Positions 1-7,846 of a DNA stretch of 64,000 nt are shown one piece after another (position 1 is the stretch's first letter; each line of letters begins with the position of its first letter). This DNA is from Thermoanaerobaculia bacterium (GTDB lineage: Bacteria; Acidobacteriota; Thermoanaerobaculia; Multivoradales; JAHEKO01), in the NCBI GenBank assembly GCA_945787635.1, contig CALZIK010000054.1, positions 28,091 through 92,090 on the forward strand, read 5' to 3'. The notes under the pieces were generated by a model. That model worked only from the letters and a program-made list of their open reading frames with translations. It made no database searches and was not told the origin of the DNA. The translations under genes and the position numbers were made by a program.

Positions 1-204
1 GCCGAGAGCTTGTTCGTGAGCTGCGGCATCTACGAGTCGCTCATCTACGAGAACCGGTCCCTCCTACCGATTCTCCAGGCGACCGGGATGGACGTCCGTT
101 ACGCCGAGGCCAGGGACGGACACAACTGGGAGAATTGGCGCGACCGCCTACGAGTCGGCCTGTCCTGGCTTTTCAAGGGCCCACTCTGGATGGTGTACGA
201 ATGA
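1..204 (+). CDS. Esterase-family protein, C-terminal fragment
   Basis: Only the last 67 codons are in the window; the gene begins upstream of base 1. The tail carries DGHNWENWRDRL, the histidine-bearing end of the esterase D/enterochelin-esterase fold (PF00756), where His completes a Ser-Asp-His triad. The nucleophile region is not visible. A second esterase-like gene lies at 1497-2225 beyond an ATP-grasp gene, and the three read in the same direction, so they probably form one transcription unit. The substrate cannot be told. Family call is fairly safe from the DGHxWxxWR pattern. Confidence 0.7.
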   Translation, partial: AESLFVSCGIYESLIYENRSLLPILQATGMDVRYAEARDGHNWENWRDRLRVGLSWLFKGPLWMVYE

Positions 205-212
205 GACCTCGC

Positions 213-218
213 TATACT
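213..218 (+). promoter_or_regulatory. Possible -10 element (TATACT) close to the ATP-grasp start
   Basis: TATACT sits 10 nt before the ATG at 229. There is no Shine-Dalgarno-like sequence in between and no good -35 hexamer. It may give a leaderless or near-leaderless transcript. Similar hexamers sit 6-7 nt before the starts at 5365 and 46419. Confidence 0.3.
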
Positions 219-228
219 CGCGGGTCTT

Positions 229-1500
229 ATGGCTGAAGTTACCCGCAAGATAGGACTCTCGCTGGGCGCCGACGTCGATTGGCCGATTTCCTTCGAGCGC
301 ATCGTCGAGAAGCTCGATCTGGCGTTGCCGATCGAGGGAGACACCGTTCGCTTCGAAGTTGAACGGCTCACCATCGAGCCGTTCAACCTGCGCCAGCCGT
401 GCCGGTACGATCTGATTCTCGATCGGGTGACCCACTGGTACCACTCGAGCCGCGAGTGGATCAAGAAGGCAATCATCCTCGACGATCTCTACGTTCTCAA
501 CAATCCGTGGTCGCTCCAGTCGATGGAAAAGCACACCAGCTACTGCGCCATGATGAGGCTCGGTCTGCCGGTGCCCGACACGTGGATGATTCCGCAGAAA
601 GAGTACGAGCCGAGCCCGGACCTGCAGACCACCCTCGAGCGCTACGCTCGTCATTTTGATCTTGGCGAAGTCGGCGAGAAGATCGGTTATCCGCTCTTTA
701 TCAAGCCCTACGACGGCGGCGGCTGGGTCGGGGTCAGCCGGATCGACAGCGCCGAGGCGCTGCGCGTCGCTTACGAGATGAGCGGCAAGCGCCTGCTTCA
801 TCTGCAGAAGGCGGTCGATCCCTTCGACCTCTTTGTTCGCTGCATTGGGATGGGCCCGCAGGTGCGTTGCGTCCGCTACAACCCAAGCGCGGCGCTTCAC
901 GAGCGCTATCAGGTGGCCTTCAACTTCCTGACCGTCGAGGAGGCCAGCCTGCTCGACGACATGACGCTGACCATCAACAGCTTCTTCGGTTGGGACTTCA
1001 ACTCGTGCGAGGCGTTGCGGGCAGACGGCGTCTTTCATCCCATCGACTTCGCCAACGCCTGTCCGGATTCCCAGGTCACCTCGCTGCACTACCACTTCCC
1101 TTGGCTGGTCAAGGCGGCGGTGCGCTGGTCGATCTTCTGCGCGGCGACGCGGCGCAAGATGCGGCGCACCGTCGATTGGGATCCCTACTACGAGATTGCC
1201 GACAGCGATCGTTCGTATCGCGAAAAGCTCGCCGCCTACGCGGCAATCGCCCGAGAGCGACTCGAGGCCGATCGTTTCGAGGAGTTTTGCGCGACCCACC
1301 TGGCCCATTTGGATGAGGTTGCCTGGGAGTTCTTCGGGTCCGATGCCGCCAAGGAGGCGGTTCGGCTCAAGGTCGAGTCGCTCTTCCCGCGCCACGAGGT
1401 CGACGAGTTCACCGAACACTTCTGGGGGATGCTCAAGTTCTGGCGCAAGACCGAGGGCGAGCGGCTCGGGCTCGTCAGTGCGCCGGGAGAAGGCTCGTGA
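229..1500 (+). CDS. ATP-grasp domain protein
   Basis: This 423-residue protein has an ATP-grasp core. YPLFIKPYDGGGWVGVSRI (about residues 158-176) is the nucleotide-binding Lys and glycine-rich loop, and LLHLQKAV and DFNSCEAL resemble the later ATP/Mg segments. ATP-grasp enzymes usually couple a carboxylate to an amine or thiol by way of an acyl-phosphate. The C-terminal 120 residues are helical and charged, without a domain I recognise. The ATG at 229 was chosen because it is the first start after the upstream esterase. The stop overlaps the GTG of the next esterase by 3 nt, so the two are translationally coupled. The esterase/ATP-grasp/esterase order suggests a small-molecule ligase with hydrolases acting on its product or substrate, but this is inference. 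Confidence 0.65.
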   Translation: MAEVTRKIGLSLGADVDWPISFERIVEKLDLALPIEGDTVRFEVERLTIEPFNLRQPCRYDLILDRVTHWYHSSREWIKKAIILDDLYVLNNPWSLQSMEKHTSYCAMMRLGLPVPDTWMIPQKEYEPSPDLQTTLERYARHFDLGEVGEKIGYPLFIKPYDGGGWVGVSRIDSAEALRVAYEMSGKRLLHLQKAVDPFDLFVRCIGMGPQVRCVRYNPSAALHERYQVAFNFLTVEEASLLDDMTLTINSFFGWDFNSCEALRADGVFHPIDFANACPDSQVTSLHYHFPWLVKAAVRWSIFCAATRRKMRRTVDWDPYYEIADSDRSYREKLAAYAAIARERLEADRFEEFCATHLAHLDEVAWEFFGSDAAKEAVRLKVESLFPRHEVDEFTEHFWGMLKFWRKTEGERLGLVSAPGEGS

Positions 1501-2225
1501 AGACCATCTCCCGCTGGCACTCGCCGCGAGTTCAGCAGGAGGTCACGGTCGCTCGCTGGGGCAACTACGGCGTGCCGGTGCTCTGGTTCGCTACCGCCGG
1601 CGGCGATGCCGAGGAGCCCGAGCGCTTTCTGATGATCAAAGTGCTGGGCCCGCTGATCGAACAGGGTCGGATCAAGTTCTACTCCTGCGACAGCGTTGCC
1701 GGGCGGGCCTGGACGAGTGGCGAGGGGTCGCCGCGCCACCGCTCGTGGCTGCAGAACCAGTTCGACGACTTCATCTACAACGAGGTAGTGCCCGCGATCC
1801 GGCAGGACTGCGGCGGCAGCGTGCCGGAGATCATCACGACCGGAGCCTCGATCGGCGCTTTCAACGCTCTGGCCTCGGTGTGCCGTCACCCCGACGTCTT
1901 CAGCCGTGCGATCTGCATGAGCGGAACCTACGATCTGAGCAAGTGGTTGGATGGCGACTGGAACGACGACTTCTACTTCTCTTCACCACTTCACTTCCTG
2001 CCCGATCTGGGGGACGGTGCCCATCTCGAGACCCTTCGCAAGCGGTTCATCCTCATGCCCACGGGTGAAGGCCGCTGGGAAGATCCCGGCGAGTCCTGGC
2101 GCATGGCCCAGGTGCTCGGCTCCAAGGGCATTCCCAACCGCGTCGATGGGTGGGGCGCCCAGTGGGACCACGACTGGCCCACATGGCGCGAGATGCTGCC
2201 GAAGTACCTCGACGACTGGGTCTAG
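1497..2225 (+). CDS. Esterase-family alpha/beta hydrolase
   Basis: A 242-residue putative esterase (PF00756/enterochelin-esterase-like). GASIGAF (about residues 121-127) is the G-x-S-x-G nucleophile elbow, and the C-terminal WDHDWPTWREML matches the His-bearing end also seen in the partial gene at 1-204. There is no signal peptide, so it is probably cytoplasmic. The GTG start at 1497 overlaps the stop of the ATP-grasp gene. The protein is about as long as single-domain members of the family. The substrate is unknown; the two esterases bracketing an ATP-grasp enzyme suggest one pathway. It converges on glgA, with a small inverted-repeat element between them. Confidence 0.72.
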   Translation: MKTISRWHSPRVQQEVTVARWGNYGVPVLWFATAGGDAEEPERFLMIKVLGPLIEQGRIKFYSCDSVAGRAWTSGEGSPRHRSWLQNQFDDFIYNEVVPAIRQDCGGSVPEIITTGASIGAFNALASVCRHPDVFSRAICMSGTYDLSKWLDGDWNDDFYFSSPLHFLPDLGDGAHLETLRKRFILMPTGEGRWEDPGESWRMAQVLGSKGIPNRVDGWGAQWDHDWPTWREMLPKYLDDWV

Positions 2226-2226
2226 C

Positions 2227-2338
2227 GCGGCAGCGGAAATGCCTGAAGCCAAAGCGTTATGCTTCCTCGGCGTACTTCGAGCACGCCTGCGTCTGCCTCG
2301 GTCGCAAGCCTCGTATCTCCAGGCATTTGCGGCGCCGC
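2227..2338. repeat. 112-bp element with imperfect 22-bp terminal inverted repeats
   Basis: The arms 2227-2248 and 2317-2338 are inverted copies matching at 18 of 22 positions, with a shared AAATGCCTG core. An inner hairpin (GAAGC/GCTTC, about 2246-2266) lies inside. The element fills the gap between the convergent esterase and glgA genes, so it could be a MITE remnant or a two-way terminator-like structure. No uridine tract follows, which argues against a classical terminator. Confidence 0.45.
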
Positions 2339-2382
2339 ACAGTGAAGCGCCCGCGAAGAGATCAGGTTAGCGAGAGAGTTCT

Positions 2383-3852
2383 TCAGCGCCCGATGAGTGC
2401 TCGATAGAGCTTGACGTAGAGGGCGCCCTGGCGGTCCCAGGAGAAATCGCGGGCCATGCCGTTGAGCATCAGCCGCTCCCAGGACTCCCGGTCCTGGTAG
2501 CTCGCCAGCGCGTAGCCAAGCGCCCAGCGGAAGGCGTCGGGCGAAAAGTGGTCGAAAACGAAGCCGGTTCCCTCTCCGGTCGCCGAATCGTATAGATCGA
2601 CGGCGTCGGCGAGGCCCCCGGTCCGCCGCACGATCGGCACCGTGCCGTACTTCAGGCTGTACATCTGGTTGAGTCCCGACGGCTCGAACTTCGAAGGCAT
2701 GAGAAAGATGTCGGCGGCGGCCTCGATCAGGTGGGCGAGCTCCTCGTTGTAGCCGCGGTGGAAGACGGCTCGGCCGGGGAAGGCGCGCTGGAGGTCCCGG
2801 AAGGCGGATTCGTAGCGCGATTCGCCGGTACCCAGGGCGATGAGCTGCGCGCGGCCGGCCCCTAGAGCCTCGCGCAACGGCTCGAACACAACCTCGAAGC
2901 CCTTCTGGGCGGTAAGTCGCGAGACCACACCCAGCAACGGGATTTTCGCGTTGGTGTCGAGGCCGACGCGGCCGGTGACCGCCAGCTTGGTCTTGCGTTT
3001 GCCGCCGAGGTCGGCCGGCGAATAGGAATGCTCGAGGAAGCGATCGGTGCTCGGGTTCCACTCGCCATAGTCGACGCCATTGAGGATCCCGACCAGATGA
3101 TCGCTTCGCCTGCGCAGCAGACTCTGCAGCCCCATACCGTATTCATCGGTCTGGAGCTCGAAGGCGTGGGTGGGGCTGACGGTGGTCAGCACATCGGCGT
3201 AGAGGATTCCGGTCTTGAGAAAGCTCAAGGCGCCGGCCTCGAGATCTTCCTGGTGGAGCAGGGCGAGGTCGCCCCCGAGCCCAACCTGCTCGCAGACCTC
3301 CGCCGAGAACGTGCCCTGGTAACCGATGTTGTGGATGGTCAAGACCGTGCGGCTCTTCTGGAAGAGCCGGTCCCACTCGAAAGTTCGTTTCAGGTAGAGC
3401 GGGGTGAGAGCCGTATGCCAGTCATTGCAGTGGAAGATGTCGGGCGACCAGCCCATGTGCTGGCAGCAGACGATCGCGGCGCGGGACAGAAAGGCGAAGC
3501 GGATGGCTTCATCGCCACCGTCGGTGTAGATGCCGGGCCGATCGTAGAGCGCCGGGCAGTAGACCAGATAGACAGGGGGTCCGCCGCCGGAAATCGAGGT
3601 GGTGAACACGGTGAAGGTCAGCCGATGGGGGCCGATCTCGAGCTCGATGTCGCGGAGGAAGTCGACCGCGGTGATCCGATGCCCGCGGGTGTCGATGCTC
3701 GAGTAAAAAGGCAGAAAGACGCGGATGTCATGGCCGGCGTCGTGGAGATAACGCGGAAGAGCGGCGCTGACGTCGCCGAGCCCGCCGGTCTTGGCGAACG
3801 GCGCGACTTCGGACGAGGTCCAGCAGATCCGGAGAGGTATTGAAGGATGCAT
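2383..3852 (-). CDS. glgA: Glycogen synthase (ADP-glucose)
   Basis: The 489-residue product matches GT5 bacterial glycogen synthase from end to end. ICWTSSEVAPFAKTGGLGDV near the start holds the K-T-G-G-L ADP-glucose loop, FHCNDWHTAL and TIHNIGYQG follow in the first Rossmann half, and EPSGLNQMYSLKYGTVPI holds the catalytic E-P-x-G-L-x-Q near the C-terminus. It transfers glucose from ADP-glucose to alpha-1,4-glucan. The ATG at 3852 was chosen because conserved residues begin seven codons later; the reading frame stays open further upstream only through the repeat element at 3867-4033. It lies downstream of glgC on the same strand, the usual glgCA pairing. Confidence 0.93.
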   Translation of the reverse strand: MHPSIPLRICWTSSEVAPFAKTGGLGDVSAALPRYLHDAGHDIRVFLPFYSSIDTRGHRITAVDFLRDIELEIGPHRLTFTVFTTSISGGGPPVYLVYCPALYDRPGIYTDGGDEAIRFAFLSRAAIVCCQHMGWSPDIFHCNDWHTALTPLYLKRTFEWDRLFQKSRTVLTIHNIGYQGTFSAEVCEQVGLGGDLALLHQEDLEAGALSFLKTGILYADVLTTVSPTHAFELQTDEYGMGLQSLLRRRSDHLVGILNGVDYGEWNPSTDRFLEHSYSPADLGGKRKTKLAVTGRVGLDTNAKIPLLGVVSRLTAQKGFEVVFEPLREALGAGRAQLIALGTGESRYESAFRDLQRAFPGRAVFHRGYNEELAHLIEAAADIFLMPSKFEPSGLNQMYSLKYGTVPIVRRTGGLADAVDLYDSATGEGTGFVFDHFSPDAFRWALGYALASYQDRESWERLMLNGMARDFSWDRQGALYVKLYRALIGR

Positions 3853-3866
3853 CCGATCCGATGGAC

Positions 3867-4033
3867 TAGTGGCCTGTATCACCCCAAGCGATACTACCTG
3901 GCCGGCCCCCGTCGCCGAATGTCTGCGCTGCGCCTCCTCGACACAGGCACCGCTATGACTGCGTCGGCGCGCCTTGACCTCGACGACGAATGGCTCGGCC
4001 ATCCAGTATCGCTTCGAGTGTTACAGGCCACTA
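3867..4033. mobile_element. 167-bp MITE-like element between glgC and glgA
   Basis: The ends 3867-3903 and 3997-4033 are inverted copies matching at 31 of 37 positions; the outer 12 bases (TAGTGGCCTGTA) are identical. Both ends start with TA, so a TA target duplication, as used by IS630/Tc1-type elements, is possible. It encodes no transposase. It lies in the glgCA transcript: the TAG stop of glgC is formed by its outer end, and its other end is 15 nt from the glgA start. Transcribed, it would fold into a long hairpin between the two genes. No second copy was noticed in the window. Confidence 0.7.
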
Positions 4034-5299
4034 AATGACCGTGCCGGGCTCGAGAACCGCGCCCTTTGGCACGACAATGATGCCGCCGCGGATGCAGTAG
4101 TTCTCCCCGTCGGCTTCCTCGACGCCGTCTTGGTTGATCAGGACCGAGTCGTGTCCGATCCTGGCATCGAGATCGATGATCGCGCGGCGGATCTCGCAAT
4201 TGGGGCCGATCCCCAGAGGCACTCGCGAACCCTCTTCGCTGGGGGTCACGAAATGGGTAGCGCCCATAACTACGGTCTGGTCGATCTCGGAGCCCGAGCG
4301 GACGATGCCGCGAATGCCGATGATCGAGTTGGAGATGTGGCTGCCAGAGATGATCGTCCCGTCCGAAAGGATCGCGCGGGTGATCTCACAGCGATCGATC
4401 TTGCTACCGGGCAAGAAGCGCGGGTGGGTGAAGATCGGGAAATCGGGATTGTAGAGGTTGAGCGCCGGTACCGGTACGGTGAGCTCGAGGTTGGCCTGAT
4501 GAAATGCCGGGATCGTTCCGATGTCGCGCCAGTATCCCGTCTCCACGTAGCTGAAGACCCGGAAGTTGTCGATCGAGCCCGGGATGACCTCCTTGCCGAA
4601 GTCGGTGGCGCTGGTGCCGGACAGGAGCTTATCGAGGACCTCCGGCCGGAAGGCGTAAATTCCCATGCTCGCGAGGAGCATTCCCGGCTCGGCCTTGATG
4701 CGGAGCTTGTCGATGGTCGTCTGGTCCAGGGTCAGGCTGTCGAGAATGTCCGGATCGTCCGGTTTCTCGACAAAGCGCACGATCCGACCGTCGCGATCGA
4801 TCCGCATGATGCCGAGTCCCGGCGCCTCGTTTCGCGACACCGGCTTGACCGCGATGGTGATGTCCGCGTCATTCTCGCGATGGCTCTTCTCGATGAATTC
4901 GCGCAGGTTCATCAGGTAGAGCTGGTCGCCCGAGAGAATCAGGATCTCTGAAGGGTTGAGGCTCAGCAGCCGATTCAAGTTCTGTCGCACCGCGTCGGCG
5001 GTGCCCTGGTACCAGTCGCGGTTCTCGATGCCCTGTTCGGCGGCCAGGATGTTGACGAAGCCCTCGCGGAAGACGTCGAAGCGGTAGCTCTGCGCGATGT
5101 GCCGGTGCAGACTTACGCTGTTGAACTGGGTCAGAACGAAGATCCGGAAGATGCCCGCCTGCAGGCTGTTGGAGATCGGAATGTCGATCAACCGGAACTT
5201 GCCCGCAACCGGCACCGCCGGCTTGGCGCGGTGGCGGGTCAGCGGCGCGAGCCGTGCGCCCTGCCCGCCCCCCAGAATCGCTGTGACGACGTTTCTCAC
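4031..5299 (-). CDS. glgC: Glucose-1-phosphate adenylyltransferase
   Basis: This 422-residue ADP-glucose pyrophosphorylase makes ADP-glucose from glucose-1-phosphate and ATP for the downstream glgA. AILGGGQGARLAPLT is the nucleotidyltransferase signature at the N-terminus, then RLIDIPISNS, WYQGTADAVRQN and LSGDQLYLM, with a C-terminal left-handed beta-helix ending PKGAVLEPGTVI. The only ATG (5407) lies inside the divergent gene at 5365, while the GTG at 5299 starts VRNVVTAILGGG, the usual family beginning, so GTG is preferred. The protein is complete, but its TAG stop comes from the end of the inverted-repeat element. Confidence 0.93.
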   Translation of the reverse strand: MRNVVTAILGGGQGARLAPLTRHRAKPAVPVAGKFRLIDIPISNSLQAGIFRIFVLTQFNSVSLHRHIAQSYRFDVFREGFVNILAAEQGIENRDWYQGTADAVRQNLNRLLSLNPSEILILSGDQLYLMNLREFIEKSHRENDADITIAVKPVSRNEAPGLGIMRIDRDGRIVRFVEKPDDPDILDSLTLDQTTIDKLRIKAEPGMLLASMGIYAFRPEVLDKLLSGTSATDFGKEVIPGSIDNFRVFSYVETGYWRDIGTIPAFHQANLELTVPVPALNLYNPDFPIFTHPRFLPGSKIDRCEITRAILSDGTIISGSHISNSIIGIRGIVRSGSEIDQTVVMGATHFVTPSEEGSRVPLGIGPNCEIRRAIIDLDARIGHDSVLINQDGVEEADGENYCIRGGIIVVPKGAVLEPGTVI

Positions 5300-5351
5300 G
5301 GGAGCGTGGATGCTAGCAGGGTGCCCCGGTCGCGACGCGATCAAACGCGGA

Positions 5352-5357
5352 TACAAT
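5352..5357 (+). promoter_or_regulatory. Possible -10 element (TACAAT), leaderless-type spacing
   Basis: TACAAT ends 7 nt before the ATG at 5365, with no Shine-Dalgarno sequence between. That spacing would place transcription initiation at or next to the start codon. No -35 hexamer is visible. It lies in the 65-bp divergent gap with glgC. Confidence 0.4.
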
Positions 5358-5364
5358 CCCGGGA

Positions 5365-6609
5365 ATGCACGGCGTCGTTTTCGTGGCTCCGTTCTTTCTC
5401 GAGACAACGTTGCGTTTCCTGGACGCGACCTTGGATCTCCCTGGCGCTCAGGTCGGTCTGGTCAGCCAGGAACCGCTGGAGAAGCTTCCCAGAGGACTCG
5501 AGGCGAAGCTCGCGGCGCACTACCGGGTCGGCGACGCACTCGACACCGGGCAGCTCTCCCACGCGACGCGGACTCTCTCCGAGAAGTTGGGCTCGGTGGA
5601 CGCGCTGATTGGCGTCCTCGAGCACTTGCAGGTTCAGCTGGCCGAGGTGCGCGCCGAGCTGGGGATCCCGGGCGTCGATCCGGAGACCGCCCGGAACTTT
5701 CGCGACAAGGCGCGGATGAAGTCGGTGCTGCGAGCGGCGGGCCTGCCGTGTGCCGGCCACCACCTGGCGTCCTCGGCGGCGACGGCGCGCGAATTCGCCC
5801 GAGCGGCCGGCTACCCTCTGGTGATCAAGCCGCCCGCGGGCGCCGGCGCCAAGGGCACCCATCGCATCAACGCGGACTCGGAGCTCGACCAGGCGCTGGC
5901 TCTCTACAACCCCCGGCCCGGCGCTGAGCTGCTCCTCGAAGAGTTCGTCTCCGGCGACGAGTACTCGTTCGACAGCATTGTCGTAGAGGGTCGGCCGCTC
6001 TGGCACTCGTTCTCGAGATATTTGCCCTCGCCGCTTCAGGTGCTCGAGAACGACTGGATCCAGTGGTGCGTACTGCTGCCGCGCGAAATCGCCGGGCCGC
6101 CGTTCGAGAAATTCCGGGAAACCGGCATTCGCGCGGTGCGGGCGCTCGGGCTCGAGACCGGCTTGAGCCACATGGAGTGGTTCGATCGCGGCGAGCGGGG
6201 CGTCGCGGTCTCCGAGGTCGGTGCCCGGCCGCCCGGAGCCCGGATCACGACGCTGCTCTCCTATGCCCACGATTTTGATTTCTATCGGGGCTGGGCGCGC
6301 CTCATGGTCTTTGGCGAGTTCGATCCACCGGAGCGTTCCTTCGCCGCCGGTGCCGCCTATCTGAGAGCGCAGAGGAGCGGGCCGGAACTTGCGGGCCGGC
6401 CGGGAAGGGTCGCTGCGATCCAGGGGCTCGACCGGGCACAAGCCGAGCTGGGCGAGCTGGTCGTCGAAGCTCGCCTTCCGGAGCCGGGCCAGCCGATCGG
6501 CGACAGCTACGAAGGCGAGGGCTATGTGATCCTGAGGCACCCCGACACCGAGGTGGTCGAAGCGGGGCTACGGCGGCTGATTTCGCTGGTGCGGGTCGAG
6601 GCGGACTAG
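5365..6609 (+). CDS. ATP-grasp ligase, paralogue of 6606-7823
   Basis: A 414-residue ATP-grasp enzyme of the carbamoyl-phosphate-synthase-like group. An N-terminal Rossmann-like pre-grasp domain (about 1-110) precedes YPLVIKPPAGAGAKGTHRI (ATP-binding Lys and glycine loop), LLEEFVSGDEYSFDSI and the metal/ATP motif EVGARPPGAR. The C-terminal third resembles the closing domain of amino-acid ligases. It shares motif order and local sequence with the convergent gene at 6606-7823, and the two stop codons overlap by 4 nt. Likely chemistry is ATP-dependent amide formation; substrates are unknown. It is divergent from glgC with a 65-bp gap. Confidence 0.72.
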   Translation: MHGVVFVAPFFLETTLRFLDATLDLPGAQVGLVSQEPLEKLPRGLEAKLAAHYRVGDALDTGQLSHATRTLSEKLGSVDALIGVLEHLQVQLAEVRAELGIPGVDPETARNFRDKARMKSVLRAAGLPCAGHHLASSAATAREFARAAGYPLVIKPPAGAGAKGTHRINADSELDQALALYNPRPGAELLLEEFVSGDEYSFDSIVVEGRPLWHSFSRYLPSPLQVLENDWIQWCVLLPREIAGPPFEKFRETGIRAVRALGLETGLSHMEWFDRGERGVAVSEVGARPPGARITTLLSYAHDFDFYRGWARLMVFGEFDPPERSFAAGAAYLRAQRSGPELAGRPGRVAAIQGLDRAQAELGELVVEARLPEPGQPIGDSYEGEGYVILRHPDTEVVEAGLRRLISLVRVEAD

Positions 6610-7823
6610 CCGGCGAAGATCTGCAGATCGGTGCCGACGCGGTCGGCCATCTCCAGGGTCGCCGCGAGATCCGGATGGCGGACGATCAGGTTGCCGTCCG
6701 AGCGCAGCGTCTGTTTCCAGTCGCGGCGCTGGGCGCCGATCGGCAGGAGATCGATCTCGACGACATGGGGACCGAAGCGCTGGAGAAGCGAGTGCAGACC
6801 CTCGATGCGCTGAATCCGCCCTTGGCCGAGTGCGCGCTTGAAGATGACCGCAGCGTTGTAGCGCCGCTCGAGAGGCTGCGAGAGCCGGCCGTGGCAGACC
6901 GCCTCCGCCCAACCGGAAAAGACATCGAAATCGCTCGCGTAGTTCATGATGTCCACCGACCGTGCTCCCGGGGGTCGCGCGCCGATCTCTCCGAAGACGG
7001 CCTCGCCGTCGTGCTTGCGAAACCACTCCATGTGGGTGAACCCGGTGCGGTAGTCGAGTGCCTTGAGCACCTCTTTTCCCATGCCAAGGCCGCCCGCGAG
7101 CTCCGGAGCGTCGGGATTGCGCAGGGAAACGGTCTGCGGGCTGATCCACTCGTTCGAGCGGCCGAGCAGGGGGCTCGGCCGATACCAGGCGATGTTGTAG
7201 TAGAGGATCTTGCCGCCCGCGCAGATCGTGTCGAAGGTGTACTCCTCACCGTCAATGAACTCCTCGACGCTCACCTCCGGAACGTGACGGATTCGCGGCA
7301 GCACGTCTTCGAGACCTTTTTCGCCGTCGACGCGATAGGTGTCGGCGCTGCCCGCTCCGGCGATCGGCTTGACGATGAGCGGAAACCCGATGTGCTCGGC
7401 CGCCTGCCGGCACTCGGCCGCGGTCGTGGCGCGCGCGTGACGCGGGGTGCGTATGCCGTTGCGGTCCAGCACCCGTTTCATCTCCTCTTTGTCCCGGAAA
7501 GGCACGGTCTGCCCGAGGGTCATGCCGGGAAGACCGAGTTTCTCGCGCAGGCTGGCGGCCAGGAGCATGCCCGGTTCCCAAAGGCATTCGACGCGATCGA
7601 TGCCAACCCGGTCGGCCAGGCCGCGCACCGTGGCGAGAATCGCGGGCTCGTCCCACAGCGATTCGACCCGCTCGTAGTAGGCAAGAGCGTTGCGCGCGGT
7701 GTCGGGCATCGCTTCGAGCGGCTGATCTCCGATGCCGATCACTCGCGCCCCGACCTCGGCCAGACCGCGGACGAAATGAGGCATCTCCGCGGGAAAGCCC
7801 GGCGAGAAGAACAGAACGTTCAT
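6606..7823 (-). CDS. ATP-grasp ligase, paralogue of 5365-6609
   Basis: A 405-residue ATP-grasp protein. The N-terminus (NVLFFSPGFPAEMPHFVRGL) is a Rossmann-like pre-grasp domain; FPLIVKPIAGAGSADTYRV is the ATP loop, VEEFIDGEEYTFDTI and GEIGARPPGAR complete the site. The ATG at 7823 begins the conserved region; longer in-frame starts would run into the neighbouring gene. It starts 23 nt after the HMG-CoA-synthase-family gene on the same strand, so the two are probably co-transcribed. The convergent paralogue at 5365-6609 shares the same architecture. Function: probable carboxylate-amine ligase, substrate unknown. Confidence 0.72.
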   Translation of the reverse strand: MNVLFFSPGFPAEMPHFVRGLAEVGARVIGIGDQPLEAMPDTARNALAYYERVESLWDEPAILATVRGLADRVGIDRVECLWEPGMLLAASLREKLGLPGMTLGQTVPFRDKEEMKRVLDRNGIRTPRHARATTAAECRQAAEHIGFPLIVKPIAGAGSADTYRVDGEKGLEDVLPRIRHVPEVSVEEFIDGEEYTFDTICAGGKILYYNIAWYRPSPLLGRSNEWISPQTVSLRNPDAPELAGGLGMGKEVLKALDYRTGFTHMEWFRKHDGEAVFGEIGARPPGARSVDIMNYASDFDVFSGWAEAVCHGRLSQPLERRYNAAVIFKRALGQGRIQRIEGLHSLLQRFGPHVVEIDLLPIGAQRRDWKQTLRSDGNLIVRHPDLAATLEMADRVGTDLQIFAG

Positions 7824-7846
7824 GACACGCAAACGATCGAGGCGGA

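Noticed and set aside
148..1419. Long open frame opposite the ATP-grasp gene
   Set aside because: Exact shadow of the plus-strand gene with no conserved motif, typical of high-GC DNA.
3853..4002. 50-codon extension of glgA upstream of ATG 3852
   Set aside because: It lies inside the inverted-repeat element and has no similarity to the conserved GlgA N-terminus.
3974..4951. Plus-strand open frame opposite glgC
   Set aside because: Glucose-1-phosphate adenylyltransferase is certain on the minus strand; the opposite frame has no recognisable protein.
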